64,000 nucleotides of DNA from Castellaniella hirudinis_A (lineage in GTDB: Bacteria > Pseudomonadota > Gammaproteobacteria > Burkholderiales > Burkholderiaceae_B): positions 6,206 to 70,205 of the forward strand of contig NZ_JBLGTV010000016.1 in the NCBI RefSeq assembly GCF_047468865.1, written 5' to 3'. The notes below the pieces were generated by a model that saw only the letters and a program-made list of their open reading frames with translations, was not told where the DNA came from and did not search any database. Positions within the stretch are counted from its first letter, which is position 1. Every line of letters starts with the position of its first letter. Made by a program: the position numbers and the translations under genes. Of this stretch, positions 9,301-17,736 are shown piece after piece.

Positions 9301-9871
9301 GGGGCAGGGCCGCCTGCACGTAGGCCTCGTCGCCCTCGAAGCCGGCGCGCTGCAATTCGATGAAGTAATTGCCGGGAAAACCCGCCCCCCATTGGCGCGC
9401 CAGGCGGCGGGCCTCGTCGAGGCGGCCGGATTCAAGCGCCTGGCCGACATCCCCCGCCCGGCCGCCCGACAGAATGATCAGTCCCGCGTGGCCGGACAGC
9501 CAATCCCGGCGGATTTCCGCCCGGCCGCGCGCGCTGTTTTCAATCCAGGCGCGACTGAGCAACTGACACAGCGCCAGATAGGCCTCGTGATCCGTGGCCA
9601 GCAGCAGAATCCGAAACGGCTTGTCGGCGTCGCCATCGTTCTGCAGCCAGACATCCGCGCCCACCAGCGGCTTGATGCCCGCCTTGCGGGCCGTCTTGTA
9701 GAACTTGATCCAGCCGAACAGGTTGCAGAGATCGGTGATGGCCATGGCGGGCTGGCCAAACGCCTTGGCTTGCTTGATGAGATCCGGGATGCGCGCAATG
9801 CCGTCCACCACCGAGAATTCGGTGTGGCTGCGCAGATGCACGAACAAGGAAGATTCGGGGGAAGTGGTCAT
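6392..9871 (-). CDS. dnaE: DNA polymerase III alpha subunit
   Basis: This 1159-residue replicative polymerase is full length for DnaE. The PHP domain is at residues 8-80 (FVHLRSHTEFS at the start). The polymerase aspartates are in PDFDVDF at 404-410, and the third acidic residue is in FDFLGL at 561-566. A helix-hairpin-helix region lies near residue 830, and an OB-fold plus C-terminal tau-binding region follows. It acts in the replisome with epsilon, theta and the beta clamp. The gene starts 33 bases after the end of hrpA, and its stop overlaps the first LPS glycosyltransferase by four bases. An essential replication gene is thus translationally coupled to envelope genes. Confidence 0.97.
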   Translation of the reverse strand: MTTSPESSLFVHLRSHTEFSVVDGIARIPDLIKQAKAFGQPAMAITDLCNLFGWIKFYKTARKAGIKPLVGADVWLQNDGDADKPFRILLLATDHEAYLALCQLLSRAWIENSARGRAEIRRDWLSGHAGLIILSGGRAGDVGQALESGRLDEARRLARQWGAGFPGNYFIELQRAGFEGDEAYVQAALPLAADCGLPVVATHPVQFIAADDFRAHEARVCIAEGELLGNPRRVKRFTPDQYLTDSVEMARRFADVPSALANTVRIAQRCNVSLNLGHPELPLFPTPDGVTLDDYMVQLANEGLRRRMLQLYPDAGERARRMPDYQARLDLECQTIVGMGFPGYFLIVQDFINWGKGHGVPVGPGRGSGAGSLVAYSLGITDLDPLRYDLLFERFLNPERVSMPDFDVDFCQDNRERVIDYVKQKYGRDAVSQIATFGTLGAKAVVRDVGRVLEMPYSVCDNLSKMIPFNPADPWSLERTLENEPAFKERYDTDEEIRALIDLARPLEGLTRNIGMHAGGVIIARGQLTDYTPLYCQPGNETSVVSQYDKNDVEDVGLVKFDFLGLRNLTILDWAVRYVREFNPDKRDFDIMSLPLDDAETYVLLSAANTTAVFQLESRGMKELLKSMQPNTFEDVIALLALFRPGPLESGMVVDFVNRKHGRAEVDYFHPDLEPVLKSTYGVIVYQEQVMLISQIIGGYSLGGADLLRRAMGKKKPEEMAKHRVIFQEGAVKKGYDADLAAHLFDLMEKFAGYGFNKSHSAAYALISYQTAWLKRYHPAEFLAATMLSDMDDTDKIQVFWRDAVDNGVAVLPPDVNASGYRFAPVADAHTAQGRPPRTIRYGLGGVKGTGQGAVEAILAAREAGGPFASLFDFCARVDRHTVNRRTIEALIRAGAFDTLESNRAALLETLGSAIEAAEQAERNVNQGSLFDDDSDQLVAGELARVTPWDLQTFLTEEKTALGFYFSGHLFDAWRDEIRRVAPTPLARLAPSRGSQWLAGVLAAVRPRMTRRGKMLYALLDDGTAQIEIAIFNELYEQYRQSLKEDRPLVIQGRVSHDDYSGGLRVSADELYDLQRVRETRARCLRLAVPADLDPARLGELLAPWRSAEAGLPVELRVQRPGFACQLRLGDDWRVRMDDALIAQARQWLSFDQVEVFYG

Positions 9872-9904
9872 GGCAGGATTGTACTGAAGGATTTTCCCGG
9901 GCCC

Positions 9905-12900
9905 TTAACGGGGCATGGCCGCCCAGGTCTTTTGCAAACGCTTGACCGACACGGGAAACGGCGTGCGCAGCGTTTGCGCAAACAACGCCACCCGCAATTC
10001 CTCCAGCTGCCAGCGAAACGCATCCAGCTGCGCGTCCGGGGCCCCTTTCAAGGCGGCCCGGGCCCGCTGCCACGGGGTGATCAAAGGGGCCATCTCGGCC
10101 ATCAGGCGGGCATCGCGCGCGGGGTCTGCGCGCAGCTTGTCGACACGCATCTGGGCGGCCTTCAGGTAGCGCGGCACATGCTTGAGTTGTTCCGCCGGCG
10201 TTTCCTGGATGAACCGGGGGTCCACCAGGGCATCCAACTGCTGGCGGATATCCTGCTGGGCAGCCGGCCAGGGCTTGGCCTGGGGCAGCTTTTTTTGCAA
10301 GGCGGCGCGTTCCTGCAAGATCGCCCCCACCAAGCGGGCCAATTCCTGCGCCAGCAGGTTCAGGCGGGTTCGGGCGTCCTCGCTGCGCCGGGCGAAGGAT
10401 TCGGCGCAATCCGGCCAGGGCTCCATCAGGCAGGCCTGGTCAAGCGCGGCATCGATCAACTGATCGCGCAAATCCTCCTGGCTGCCCAGATCCATGAACA
10501 GCAAGGCCAGGCGGGTCAGGTCGGGCAGGTTTTTCTCCAGGTAGCGTACCTGCTCGCGCAAGGCCAGGCGAAACAGGCGGCGCAGGCCAACGGCATGCAC
10601 GCGGCGGGCCTGCAGGGGGTCGTCGAACACATCCAGGTCGCAGCACTCGCCCCGGTCGCGCAAGGCGGGATAGCCGATGAGCGATTGCCCGCCCCGATGG
10701 ATTTCCAGCAGTTCCGGCAGCGCCCCGAAGGTCCATGCGGTCAGGTGCTCGTGTTCCAGCACCTGGGCGGCCTGATGATCCTTGGCGGCCAGTTGCTGGA
10801 ACGAAGCCTGGGCCTCGCGGCCATGCTCGGCGCGCAGCTGATCCAGGCTGCGCCCGCCCGACAGCATGCGGCCATGCGCGTCGACCACCTTGAAATTCAT
10901 GAACAGATGCGCGGGCAAGGTTTCCAGCTTGAAATCCGTGGCCGCCAGACGAATCCTGCACTGCGCCCAGACGTCCTGCGCGATGGCGTCCAGCAGCCCC
11001 ATGCCCGGATCGGCGGCGCGCTCGAACCAGCGGTCGTGAAACCCGGCGGCATAATCCGGCAAGGGTACGCAATGGCGGCGCAGCTTCTGCGGCAGGGATT
11101 TCAGCAACAGGTGGACTTTTTCCTTCAGCATCCCGGGCACCAGCCACTCGCAGCGCGCCGCATCGATCTGGTTAAGCGCAAACAGGGGCACTGTCAGCGT
11201 CATGCCGTCGCGCGGCGAACCGGGCTCGAAGTGGTAGTCCACCGCCAGCTCCGCGCCCGCCCAGGACAGGCGGCGCGGAAAGACTTCGGTCGTGACCCCG
11301 GCGGCATCGTGCTGCATCAGGTCGTCGCGGCTGAGTTTCAGGCGATTGGCCCGGGCCGCGTCCAGCGTGGCCACCCAGGCTTCCAGCGTGGCGGTCTGGC
11401 AGACATCCGGCGGGATTTGCTGGTCGTAGAAGGCGAAGATCAGGGCATCGTCCACCAGGATGTCGGGCCGGCGGCTCTGGTGTTCCAGGCGTTCGATGGA
11501 TGCGATCAGGCGCCGGTTGTGGGCGATGAACGGCAGTTTGCCGTCGATCTCCCCCGGCACCAGGGCATCGCGGATGAAAATTTCGCGCGCGGCCTTCGGG
11601 TCGATGCGGCCGTAATGCACGCGCCGCCCGGTGTATACCGGCAGGCCGTGCACCGTGCCGCGTTCATTGGCCACCACCTGCCCCGCCTTTTTTTCCCAAC
11701 GCGGATCGGACCAGGCTTTTTTCAGCAGGTGTGCGCCGGCTTTTTCCACCCAGGCGGGCTCGATCTGCGCCACGCAACGGGCATACAGGCGGGTGGTTTC
11801 GACGAGTTCGGCCGCCAGAACCCAGCGGCCCGCTTTTTTTTGCAGCGGCGAACCCGGATGAATGGCGAAGCGGATGTCCCGCGCCCCCTGGTACAGGCTG
11901 GCGTCGTCGGATTTCATGCCGATATTGCCCAGCAGGCCGGCCAGCAGGGCCAGGTGCAGCTGTTCCCGGGTGGCCGGCGTCTGGTTCAGCCGCCAGCCTT
12001 GCTCTCGCGCCAAGGTCAGCAGCTGGGTGTGGGTGTCGCGCCACTCGCGCAGGCGGATGGGGGACAGGAACTTGGCCCGCAGCTGATCCACGAGTTTGCG
12101 CTGGGAGGCCTTGTGGGCGACTTGCTCGCCATACCAGGCCCACAGCTTCAGCCAGGACTGGAACTCGGACTGCTTGTCCCGGAACAAGGCGTGGGCCTGG
12201 TCGGCGGCCTCGCGCGCCTGCATGGGCCGGTCGCGCGGATCCTGGATGGACAGGGCCGAGGCGATCACCAGGATTTCCGTCAGGCACTGCTGTTCGTGCG
12301 CCGCGTGGATCATGCGGGCGATGCGCGGGTCCACCGGCAGCTTGGCCAGCACCCGGCCCACGGCGGTCAGGCGGTTGCGCTCGTCCAGCGCGCCCAGTTC
12401 CTGCAGCAGCTGGTAGCCGTCCGCAATCGCCCGGCCCGCGGGGGGCTCGACGAAGGGAAAGGCCTCGACGTCATCCAGCCGCAGGGCCTTCATGCGCAAG
12501 ATCACCGAGGCCAGCGAAGACCGCAGGATTTCGGGGTCGGTGAACGGGGCGCGCTGTTTGAAATCCTGTTCGGCATACAGGCGGATGCACACCCCCGGCC
12601 CCAGGCGGCCGCAGCGCCCCGCCCGCTGGTTGGCCGAGGCCTGGCTGATGGCCTCGATGCGCAGCTGCTCGACCTTACTGCGCCAGGAATAGCGCTTGAT
12701 GCGGGCCAGGCCGCTGTCGACCACATAGCGGATGCCGGGCACCGTCAGCGAGGTCTCGGCCACGTTGGTGGCCAGCACGATGCGCCGCTGATTGCCGCGC
12801 GGATGGAAAATCTGTTCTTGCTCGGCCCGCGACAGGCGGGCATACAGGGGCAGAACCAGGGCGCCCACGGGGTGGCGCTTGCGCAGGGCCTCGGCGCATT

Positions 12901-13870
12901 CGCGGATTTCGCGTTCGCCGGGCAGAAACACCAGCACGTCGCCCGCGCCATGGCGGGCGCACTCGTCCACCCCATCGACCACGGCATCGACCAGGTCGCG
13001 TTCTTCGTCGCCGCGCGCGGCGGCGTCGGCCGGTTCGTCATCCGGGCGAATGGGCCGGTAGCGGATCTCGACGGGATACAGGCGGCCGGACACCTGGATG
13101 ACCGGCGCGGGCCCCGCCGCGCCGGCGAAATGCCGGGCGAAGCGGTCGGCGTCGATGGTGGCCGAGGTAATGATCAGCTTGAGATCGGGCCGCCGCGCCA
13201 GCAACTGCTTCAGAAAGCCCAACAGAAAGTCGATATTCAGGCTGCGTTCGTGGGCTTCGTCGATGATCAGGGTATCGTAGCGGCGCAGCAGGGGGTCGCG
13301 CTGGGTTTCCGCCAGCAAAATGCCGTCGGTCATCAGCTTGATGGCGGTCGCCGGGCCGGATCGGTCGCTGAAGCGGATCTGGTAGCCCACCCAGTCGCCC
13401 AGTTCGGTACGGAGTTCTTCGGCCACCCGCTGGGCGACCGAGGTGGCCGCCAGCCGGCGGGGCTGGGTGTGACCGATCATCCCCTGGCGGCCGCGCCCCA
13501 GCGCCAGGCAAATCTTGGGCAGTTGCGTGGTCTTGCCCGAGCCGGTTTCGCCGCACACGATGACCACGGGATGGGCCTCGATCGCCGCCGCGATGTCCTG
13601 GCGGCACGCGCTGACGGGGAGTTCTTCGGGATAGACGATGACGGGCAGCGGCCGGTCGCCGGCGCCGGCGGGCGCTGCCGCGGGCCGGGGCGGCCGGCCG
13701 GCGGCGGACGCGCCCGGCGGATGCGCGGCGGAGGCGGAGCGCGGCCCGCGAACGGCGCGACGGGGCTTGGAAGCGAGGGAGTCTGACAAAAGCGGTAATT
13801 CCACGAAAGAGGCCTGCCGACCACAAAAAACGAGGGGGCGGCCCGGCGGCGCCGGCGCGGCTGTCGGCAA
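9905..13870 (-). CDS. hrpA: ATP-dependent RNA helicase HrpA
   Basis: This roughly 1321-residue DEAH-box helicase has Walker A GETGSGKT at 107-114 and DEAH at 204-207. Motif III (SAT) and motif VI (QRAGRCGR) follow, then the HA2/OB region and the large C-terminal DUF3418 domain typical of HrpA. E. coli HrpA unwinds RNA and helps resolve stalled ribosomes. The first 70 or so residues are low-complexity and Pro/Ala/Arg-rich. The start is uncertain: a minus-strand TATAAT at 13884-13889 would place transcription start near 13877, almost on the first codon, so a downstream start is plausible. hrpA is divergent from argA and precedes dnaE by 33 bases. Confidence 0.93.
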   Translation of the reverse strand: MPTAAPAPPGRPLVFCGRQASFVELPLLSDSLASKPRRAVRGPRSASAAHPPGASAAGRPPRPAAAPAGAGDRPLPVIVYPEELPVSACRQDIAAAIEAHPVVIVCGETGSGKTTQLPKICLALGRGRQGMIGHTQPRRLAATSVAQRVAEELRTELGDWVGYQIRFSDRSGPATAIKLMTDGILLAETQRDPLLRRYDTLIIDEAHERSLNIDFLLGFLKQLLARRPDLKLIITSATIDADRFARHFAGAAGPAPVIQVSGRLYPVEIRYRPIRPDDEPADAAARGDEERDLVDAVVDGVDECARHGAGDVLVFLPGEREIRECAEALRKRHPVGALVLPLYARLSRAEQEQIFHPRGNQRRIVLATNVAETSLTVPGIRYVVDSGLARIKRYSWRSKVEQLRIEAISQASANQRAGRCGRLGPGVCIRLYAEQDFKQRAPFTDPEILRSSLASVILRMKALRLDDVEAFPFVEPPAGRAIADGYQLLQELGALDERNRLTAVGRVLAKLPVDPRIARMIHAAHEQQCLTEILVIASALSIQDPRDRPMQAREAADQAHALFRDKQSEFQSWLKLWAWYGEQVAHKASQRKLVDQLRAKFLSPIRLREWRDTHTQLLTLAREQGWRLNQTPATREQLHLALLAGLLGNIGMKSDDASLYQGARDIRFAIHPGSPLQKKAGRWVLAAELVETTRLYARCVAQIEPAWVEKAGAHLLKKAWSDPRWEKKAGQVVANERGTVHGLPVYTGRRVHYGRIDPKAAREIFIRDALVPGEIDGKLPFIAHNRRLIASIERLEHQSRRPDILVDDALIFAFYDQQIPPDVCQTATLEAWVATLDAARANRLKLSRDDLMQHDAAGVTTEVFPRRLSWAGAELAVDYHFEPGSPRDGMTLTVPLFALNQIDAARCEWLVPGMLKEKVHLLLKSLPQKLRRHCVPLPDYAAGFHDRWFERAADPGMGLLDAIAQDVWAQCRIRLAATDFKLETLPAHLFMNFKVVDAHGRMLSGGRSLDQLRAEHGREAQASFQQLAAKDHQAAQVLEHEHLTAWTFGALPELLEIHRGGQSLIGYPALRDRGECCDLDVFDDPLQARRVHAVGLRRLFRLALREQVRYLEKNLPDLTRLALLFMDLGSQEDLRDQLIDAALDQACLMEPWPDCAESFARRSEDARTRLNLLAQELARLVGAILQERAALQKKLPQAKPWPAAQQDIRQQLDALVDPRFIQETPAEQLKHVPRYLKAAQMRVDKLRADPARDARLMAEMAPLITPWQRARAALKGAPDAQLDAFRWQLEELRVALFAQTLRTPFPVSVKRLQKTWAAMPR

Positions 13871-13883
13871 AACACAATCCCTT

Positions 13884-13891
13884 ATTATAAT
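13884..13891. promoter_or_regulatory. Overlapping TATAAT elements on both strands between hrpA and argA
   Basis: The sequence ATTATAAT gives a perfect -10 hexamer on the plus strand (13886-13891, towards argA) and another on the minus strand (13889-13884, towards hrpA). No good -35 element is visible at 17 bases on either side. The argA start codon is 40 bases downstream of the plus-strand copy, a normal leader length. Use by hrpA would leave almost no leader with the long annotated start. Confidence 0.45.
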
Positions 13892-13930
13892 TTCGGAGAT
13901 CAGCCCCAGTCGCCGTCACCAAGCCTTGCC

Positions 13931-15286
13931 ATGAGCGTCACAGAAACCGATACCTATTCAGCCCAGGATGCCCCCGAGTTCGCCCCAGCCCAGTTCGTGC
14001 GCTGGTTTCGCGAGGTGGCGCCCTACGTGCACGATTTTCGCGGCAAGACCTTCGTGGTGGCGTTTGGCGGCGAACTCATCGAAGACGACGGCCTGGAGCC
14101 GCTGGTGGCCGATCTGTCCCTGCTGTCGGCGCTGGGGATCAAGCTGGTGCTGGTGCACGGGTCGCGCCCGCAGGTCAACGAGCAGCTGCGCCTGAAAGGC
14201 TACACCACGCAGTTTGGCCGGGGCACCGAGCCCACGACCCCGGAAGCCCTGGAATGCGCCAAGGAAGCCGCCGGTGAAATCCGCCTGGACATCGAGGCCG
14301 CCTTCAGCCAGGGGCTGCCCAACACCCCGATGTCGCACGCCAAGATCCGCGTGATCTCCGGCAACTTCGTCACCGCCCGGCCGGTCGGCGTCATCGACGG
14401 CGTCGACTACCGCCGCGCCGGCACGGTGCGCAAGCTGGACATCGACGTCATGCACAACGTCATCAGCCAGGGGGCCATCGTGCTCTTGTCGCCGCTGGGT
14501 TTTTCCCCCACGGGCGAAGCCTTCAATCTGGCCATGGAAGACCTGGCCACCAACGCCGCCGTGGCCCTGCGCGCCGAAAAACTGATCTTCCTGACCCAGA
14601 ACCGCACCGTCACGGAAGTCGACGGTTCGGTGGACACCGAACTGGCCCGCAAGGACGCCGACGACCTGCTGGCGCAAAATGTGCTGGACGAAGACACCAC
14701 GGCGTTCCTGCGGCACGCCTCGCTGGCGGTCAAGCGCGGGGTGGCCCGCGCCCACTTGGTGCCCTACACCCTGGACGGCAGCATCCTGCTGGAAATCTTC
14801 ACCCACGACGGGGTGGGCACCATGGTGGTCGAGGACACCCTGGAAGACCTGCGTCCCGCCGTGGCCGACGACGTCGGCGCCATCGTGCAGCTGATCGAAC
14901 CCCTGGAAGCCGACGGCACCCTGGTGCCGCGCGGGCGGGCCGTCATCGAGCGCGATGTGGAAAAATTCACCGTGCTGGAGCACGACGGGGTGATCTACGG
15001 CTGCGTGTCCGTCATCCCCTACGCCAACACAGGCATGGCGGAAATGGCCTGCCTGATCGTACACCCCGAATGGCAGGGCACCGGCGACGGCGAAAAACTG
15101 CTGCGCCACGCCGAGACCAGCGCGCGGGCGCTGGGGGCCCGGCGCCTGTTCGTGCTGACCACCCGCACCTCCCACTGGTTCCTGAAACGCGGCTTCGTCC
15201 AGGGCGGGGTGTCCGACCTGCCCCAAGAAAAGCGCGCCCACTATAATCATTCGCGCAACAGCCTGATTTTCATCAAAAGGCTGTAA
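13931..15286 (+). CDS. argA: N-acetylglutamate synthase
   Basis: This 451-residue enzyme catalyses the first step of arginine synthesis, acetylation of glutamate by acetyl-CoA. An amino-acid-kinase-like domain spans about residues 20-290 (FVVAFGGELIED, VLVHGSRPQVNEQL, the region that binds arginine for feedback control). A C-terminal GNAT domain spans about 305-430 (CLIVHPEWQGTGDGEKLL, acetyl-CoA loop). The length matches the two-domain bacterial ArgA. It is divergent from hrpA and followed 32 bases later by rmlB. No ARG box was identified. Confidence 0.95.
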   Translation: MSVTETDTYSAQDAPEFAPAQFVRWFREVAPYVHDFRGKTFVVAFGGELIEDDGLEPLVADLSLLSALGIKLVLVHGSRPQVNEQLRLKGYTTQFGRGTEPTTPEALECAKEAAGEIRLDIEAAFSQGLPNTPMSHAKIRVISGNFVTARPVGVIDGVDYRRAGTVRKLDIDVMHNVISQGAIVLLSPLGFSPTGEAFNLAMEDLATNAAVALRAEKLIFLTQNRTVTEVDGSVDTELARKDADDLLAQNVLDEDTTAFLRHASLAVKRGVARAHLVPYTLDGSILLEIFTHDGVGTMVVEDTLEDLRPAVADDVGAIVQLIEPLEADGTLVPRGRAVIERDVEKFTVLEHDGVIYGCVSVIPYANTGMAEMACLIVHPEWQGTGDGEKLLRHAETSARALGARRLFVLTTRTSHWFLKRGFVQGGVSDLPQEKRAHYNHSRNSLIFIKRL

Positions 15287-15318
15287 ACCGCGATGACTGC
15301 CACACACGAGACCCCAAG

Positions 15319-16383
15319 ATGAAAATCCTAGTCACGGGCGGGGCGGGCTTTATCGGCTCGGCCCTGGTTCGCCACCTGATCCACCACACCCCGCATGCGG
15401 TGGTCAACGTCGACAAGCTGACCTACGCCGGCAACCTGGAGTCCCTGGCCCCTGTCGCCGACGACCCGCGCTACGCCTTCGAGCACCGGGACATCTGCGA
15501 TGCCGCCGGGCTGGCGGACGTCTTCGCCCGGCACCGGCCCGATGCCGTGATGCACCTGGCGGCCGAGTCCCACGTGGATCGTTCCATCGACGGGCCGTCG
15601 GCTTTCATCCAGACCAATATGGTCGGCACCTACACCCTGCTGGAAGCCGCCCGGCGGCACTGGCTCACGCTGGACGAATCGGCCAGGCCGGGTTTTCGCT
15701 TTCATCACATTTCCACCGACGAGGTCTATGGCGACCTGGCCGACGCCGGCGGCCTCTTCACCGAAACCACGCCCTATGCGCCCAGCTCGCCGTATTCCGC
15801 CAGCAAGGCGGGGTCGGATCACCTGGTGCGCGCCTGGCACCGCACCTACGGCCTGCCCGTCCTGGTGACCAACTGCTCGAACAACTACGGCCCCTATCAT
15901 TTCCCCGAAAAGCTGATCCCGCTGGTGATTCTGAACGCCCTGGAAGGCAAGCCCTTGCCCGTCTACGGGCAAGGGCTGCAAATCCGCGACTGGCTGTACG
16001 TCGAAGACCACGCCCGCGCCTTGCTGCGCGTGCTGGAAGCCGGCGCGCCGGGGGAAACCTACAACATCGGCGGCCACAACGAACAACGCAACATCGACGT
16101 GGTGCGCGCCATCTGCGACCTGCTGGAAACCCTGGCCCCGCAACATCCCGCCGGGGTCGCGCACTACCGGGATCTGATCACCCACGTCGCCGACCGGCCC
16201 GGGCACGACCTGCGCTACGCCATCGACGCGGGAAAAATCCAGCGCGAACTGGGCTGGACGCCGCAGGAAACCTTCGACAGCGGGCTGCGCAAGACCGTGC
16301 AATGGTATCTGGCCCACCGCGACTGGTGCCGCAACGTGCAGGACGGCAGCTACCAGCGCCAGCGCCTGGGCCTGACCGCCTGA
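15319..16383 (+). CDS. rmlB: dTDP-glucose 4,6-dehydratase
   Basis: This 354-residue extended SDR converts dTDP-glucose to dTDP-4-keto-6-deoxyglucose in dTDP-rhamnose synthesis. It has the NAD-binding GGAGFIGSALVRHL at residues 7-20, the HLAAESHVDRSI motif near 80-91, the acid/base TDEVYGDL near 133-140, and the YxxxK pair in YSASKAGSDH near 159-168. The ATG at 15319 is the natural start for the family. rmlA and rmlC are absent from this window, so the pathway must be completed elsewhere. The product rhamnose is expected in LPS or another surface glycan. Confidence 0.95.
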   Translation: MKILVTGGAGFIGSALVRHLIHHTPHAVVNVDKLTYAGNLESLAPVADDPRYAFEHRDICDAAGLADVFARHRPDAVMHLAAESHVDRSIDGPSAFIQTNMVGTYTLLEAARRHWLTLDESARPGFRFHHISTDEVYGDLADAGGLFTETTPYAPSSPYSASKAGSDHLVRAWHRTYGLPVLVTNCSNNYGPYHFPEKLIPLVILNALEGKPLPVYGQGLQIRDWLYVEDHARALLRVLEAGAPGETYNIGGHNEQRNIDVVRAICDLLETLAPQHPAGVAHYRDLITHVADRPGHDLRYAIDAGKIQRELGWTPQETFDSGLRKTVQWYLAHRDWCRNVQDGSYQRQRLGLTA

Positions 16384-16407
16384 TCGTTCTCCGGGGATTT
16401 GAACCAT

Positions 16408-17346
16408 ATGGACATGGACACACCGCTGCGCATCCTGGTGACGGGCGCCAACGGCCAATTGGGCCGTTCTCTCCAGGCCCTGGCCGCCCCGCTGGCCGGC
16501 CGGATTCACTATGCCTTCACCGACCGCGACAGCCTGGACATCACCAGCGATGCGGCCATCGGGCGCTGGCTGGACGCGCACCCGGCGGATTGCCTGGTCA
16601 ACGCGGCGGCCTATACGGCGGTCGACCGCGCCGCCGACGAGTTGGATACGGCGCTGGCCATCAATGCCCAGGCCCCGGCCTTGCTGGCCCGGCACTGCGC
16701 CCGCCGCGGCATGCGCCTGCTGCACGTATCCACCGACTACGTCTTCGACGGCACCCTGGATCGGCCCTATCGGGCCGACGACCCCACCCGGCCCCTGAAC
16801 ACCTATGGCCGCAGCAAGCGCCAGGGCGAGGAAGCCGTGCTGCAGGCCGCCCCGGATGCCCTGGTCGTGCGCACCAGCTGGGTGTTCAGCGCCTGGGGCG
16901 ACAATTTCGTGCGCACCATGCTGCGCCTGGGCCAGCAGCGCGATCACCTGCGGGTGATCGACGACCAGGTGGGCGGCCCCACCTGGGCGGGACACTTGGC
17001 GCAGGCCCTGCACCAGCTCGCGCAGCGCCTGCACACCCCCGGCCTGCACACCCCGGGGGGCCTCTATCATTTCAGTGGAACCCCCGACGTCAGCTGGCAT
17101 GGCTTCGCCCGGGAAATCTTCACCCAGGCCGTGGCGCGCGGCATGCTGGCCCGCGCGCCCGCCCTGGCCCCGATTCCGGCCAGCGACTGGCCTTCACCCG
17201 AGCCCCGGCCCGCCAATAGCCGGCTGGACTGCGACAAGCTGGAGGCCCTGCTGGGGCCGCTGGAACGCGACTGGCGCATCGGCCTGGGCCGGGTGCTGGA
17301 CGCCTGGCGCGACGACGCGCCACCCCGAACCGAGACTTTGCGATGA
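16408..17346 (+). CDS. rmlD: dTDP-4-dehydrorhamnose reductase
   Basis: This 312-residue SDR performs the last step to dTDP-L-rhamnose. It has VTGANGQLGRSL at residues 9-20, VNAAAYTAVDRAADE, the STDYVFDG motif near 110 and the YGRSKRQGE tyrosine/lysine pair near 130-138. I chose the ATG at 16408 because GGGGA at 16393-16397 is correctly spaced; an in-frame TTG at 16399 is only one base from it. An in-frame duplication near 17030-17060 gives LHTPGLHTPGG. Its stop overlaps the yggX start (ATGA at 17343-17346). Confidence 0.94.
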   Translation: MDMDTPLRILVTGANGQLGRSLQALAAPLAGRIHYAFTDRDSLDITSDAAIGRWLDAHPADCLVNAAAYTAVDRAADELDTALAINAQAPALLARHCARRGMRLLHVSTDYVFDGTLDRPYRADDPTRPLNTYGRSKRQGEEAVLQAAPDALVVRTSWVFSAWGDNFVRTMLRLGQQRDHLRVIDDQVGGPTWAGHLAQALHQLAQRLHTPGLHTPGGLYHFSGTPDVSWHGFAREIFTQAVARGMLARAPALAPIPASDWPSPEPRPANSRLDCDKLEALLGPLERDWRIGLGRVLDAWRDDAPPRTETLR

Positions 17347-17636
17347 CGCGTATGATTCACTGCCGTAAACTGAAGCGCGAGGCCCCCGGCCTGGATTACC
17401 CGCCGTACCCCGGCGAAATCGGCGCCCGCATCTGGCGCGAAATCTCGCGCGATGCCTGGGCGAAATGGCTGGACATCCAGACCCGCCTGGTCAATGAAAA
17501 CCACCTCAGCCTGGCCGAACCCGAAGCGCGGAAATTCCTGGCCGAACGCATGCGGGCTTTTTTATTCGACGACCAGGACGTCGAAGCGCAGGGCTACACG
17601 CCAAGCCAGGCCGCGACGGACGGCCCCCGGCCCTGA
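17343..17636 (+). CDS. yggX: Probable Fe(2+)-trafficking protein YggX
   Basis: This 97-residue cytoplasmic protein is close to the usual 90 residues. It begins MTRMIHCRKLKREAPGLDYP, containing the invariant cysteine (residue 7) and the K-x6-GLDYPPYPG signature. Residues 35-75 hold the WAKWLDIQTRLVNE and L-x4-AR-x-FL segments of the three-helix family fold. YggX proteins protect iron-sulfur enzymes against oxidative damage and help iron handling. Start codon and rmlD stop overlap by four bases, so it is probably translated with rmlD. Confidence 0.92.
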   Translation: MTRMIHCRKLKREAPGLDYPPYPGEIGARIWREISRDAWAKWLDIQTRLVNENHLSLAEPEARKFLAERMRAFLFDDQDVEAQGYTPSQAATDGPRP

Positions 17637-17715
17637 CACTGCGGGGGAAACACCGAAGCCTGCCACATCGGCCTGCTGGGCGGCCACCCGGCCCTGACGC
17701 CGTGGGGGAAACACC
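17627..17715. repeat. Pair of 28-base direct repeats after yggX
   Basis: The copies lie at 17627-17654 and 17688-17715, differ at four positions, and are 61 bases apart. Each carries CCGGCCCTGA and GGGGGAAACACC blocks. The first copy includes the yggX stop codon. The second is close to the end of convergent phoU. This looks like a local duplication of the yggX 3' end; no function is evident. Confidence 0.7.
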
Positions 17716-17736
17716 CCCCGCCCGGGCCGGCCGGCG

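Noticed and set aside
9878..9883. TACAAT on the minus strand as a dnaE promoter
   Set aside because: It lies five bases or so before the dnaE ATG and has no -35; dnaE is 33 bases after hrpA and more likely read through.
6701..13786. A 2361-codon open frame on the plus strand
   Set aside because: It is antisense to dnaE and hrpA, has Gly/Gln/His/Arg-rich low-complexity composition and no domain; in high-GC genes the antisense frame is often open by chance.
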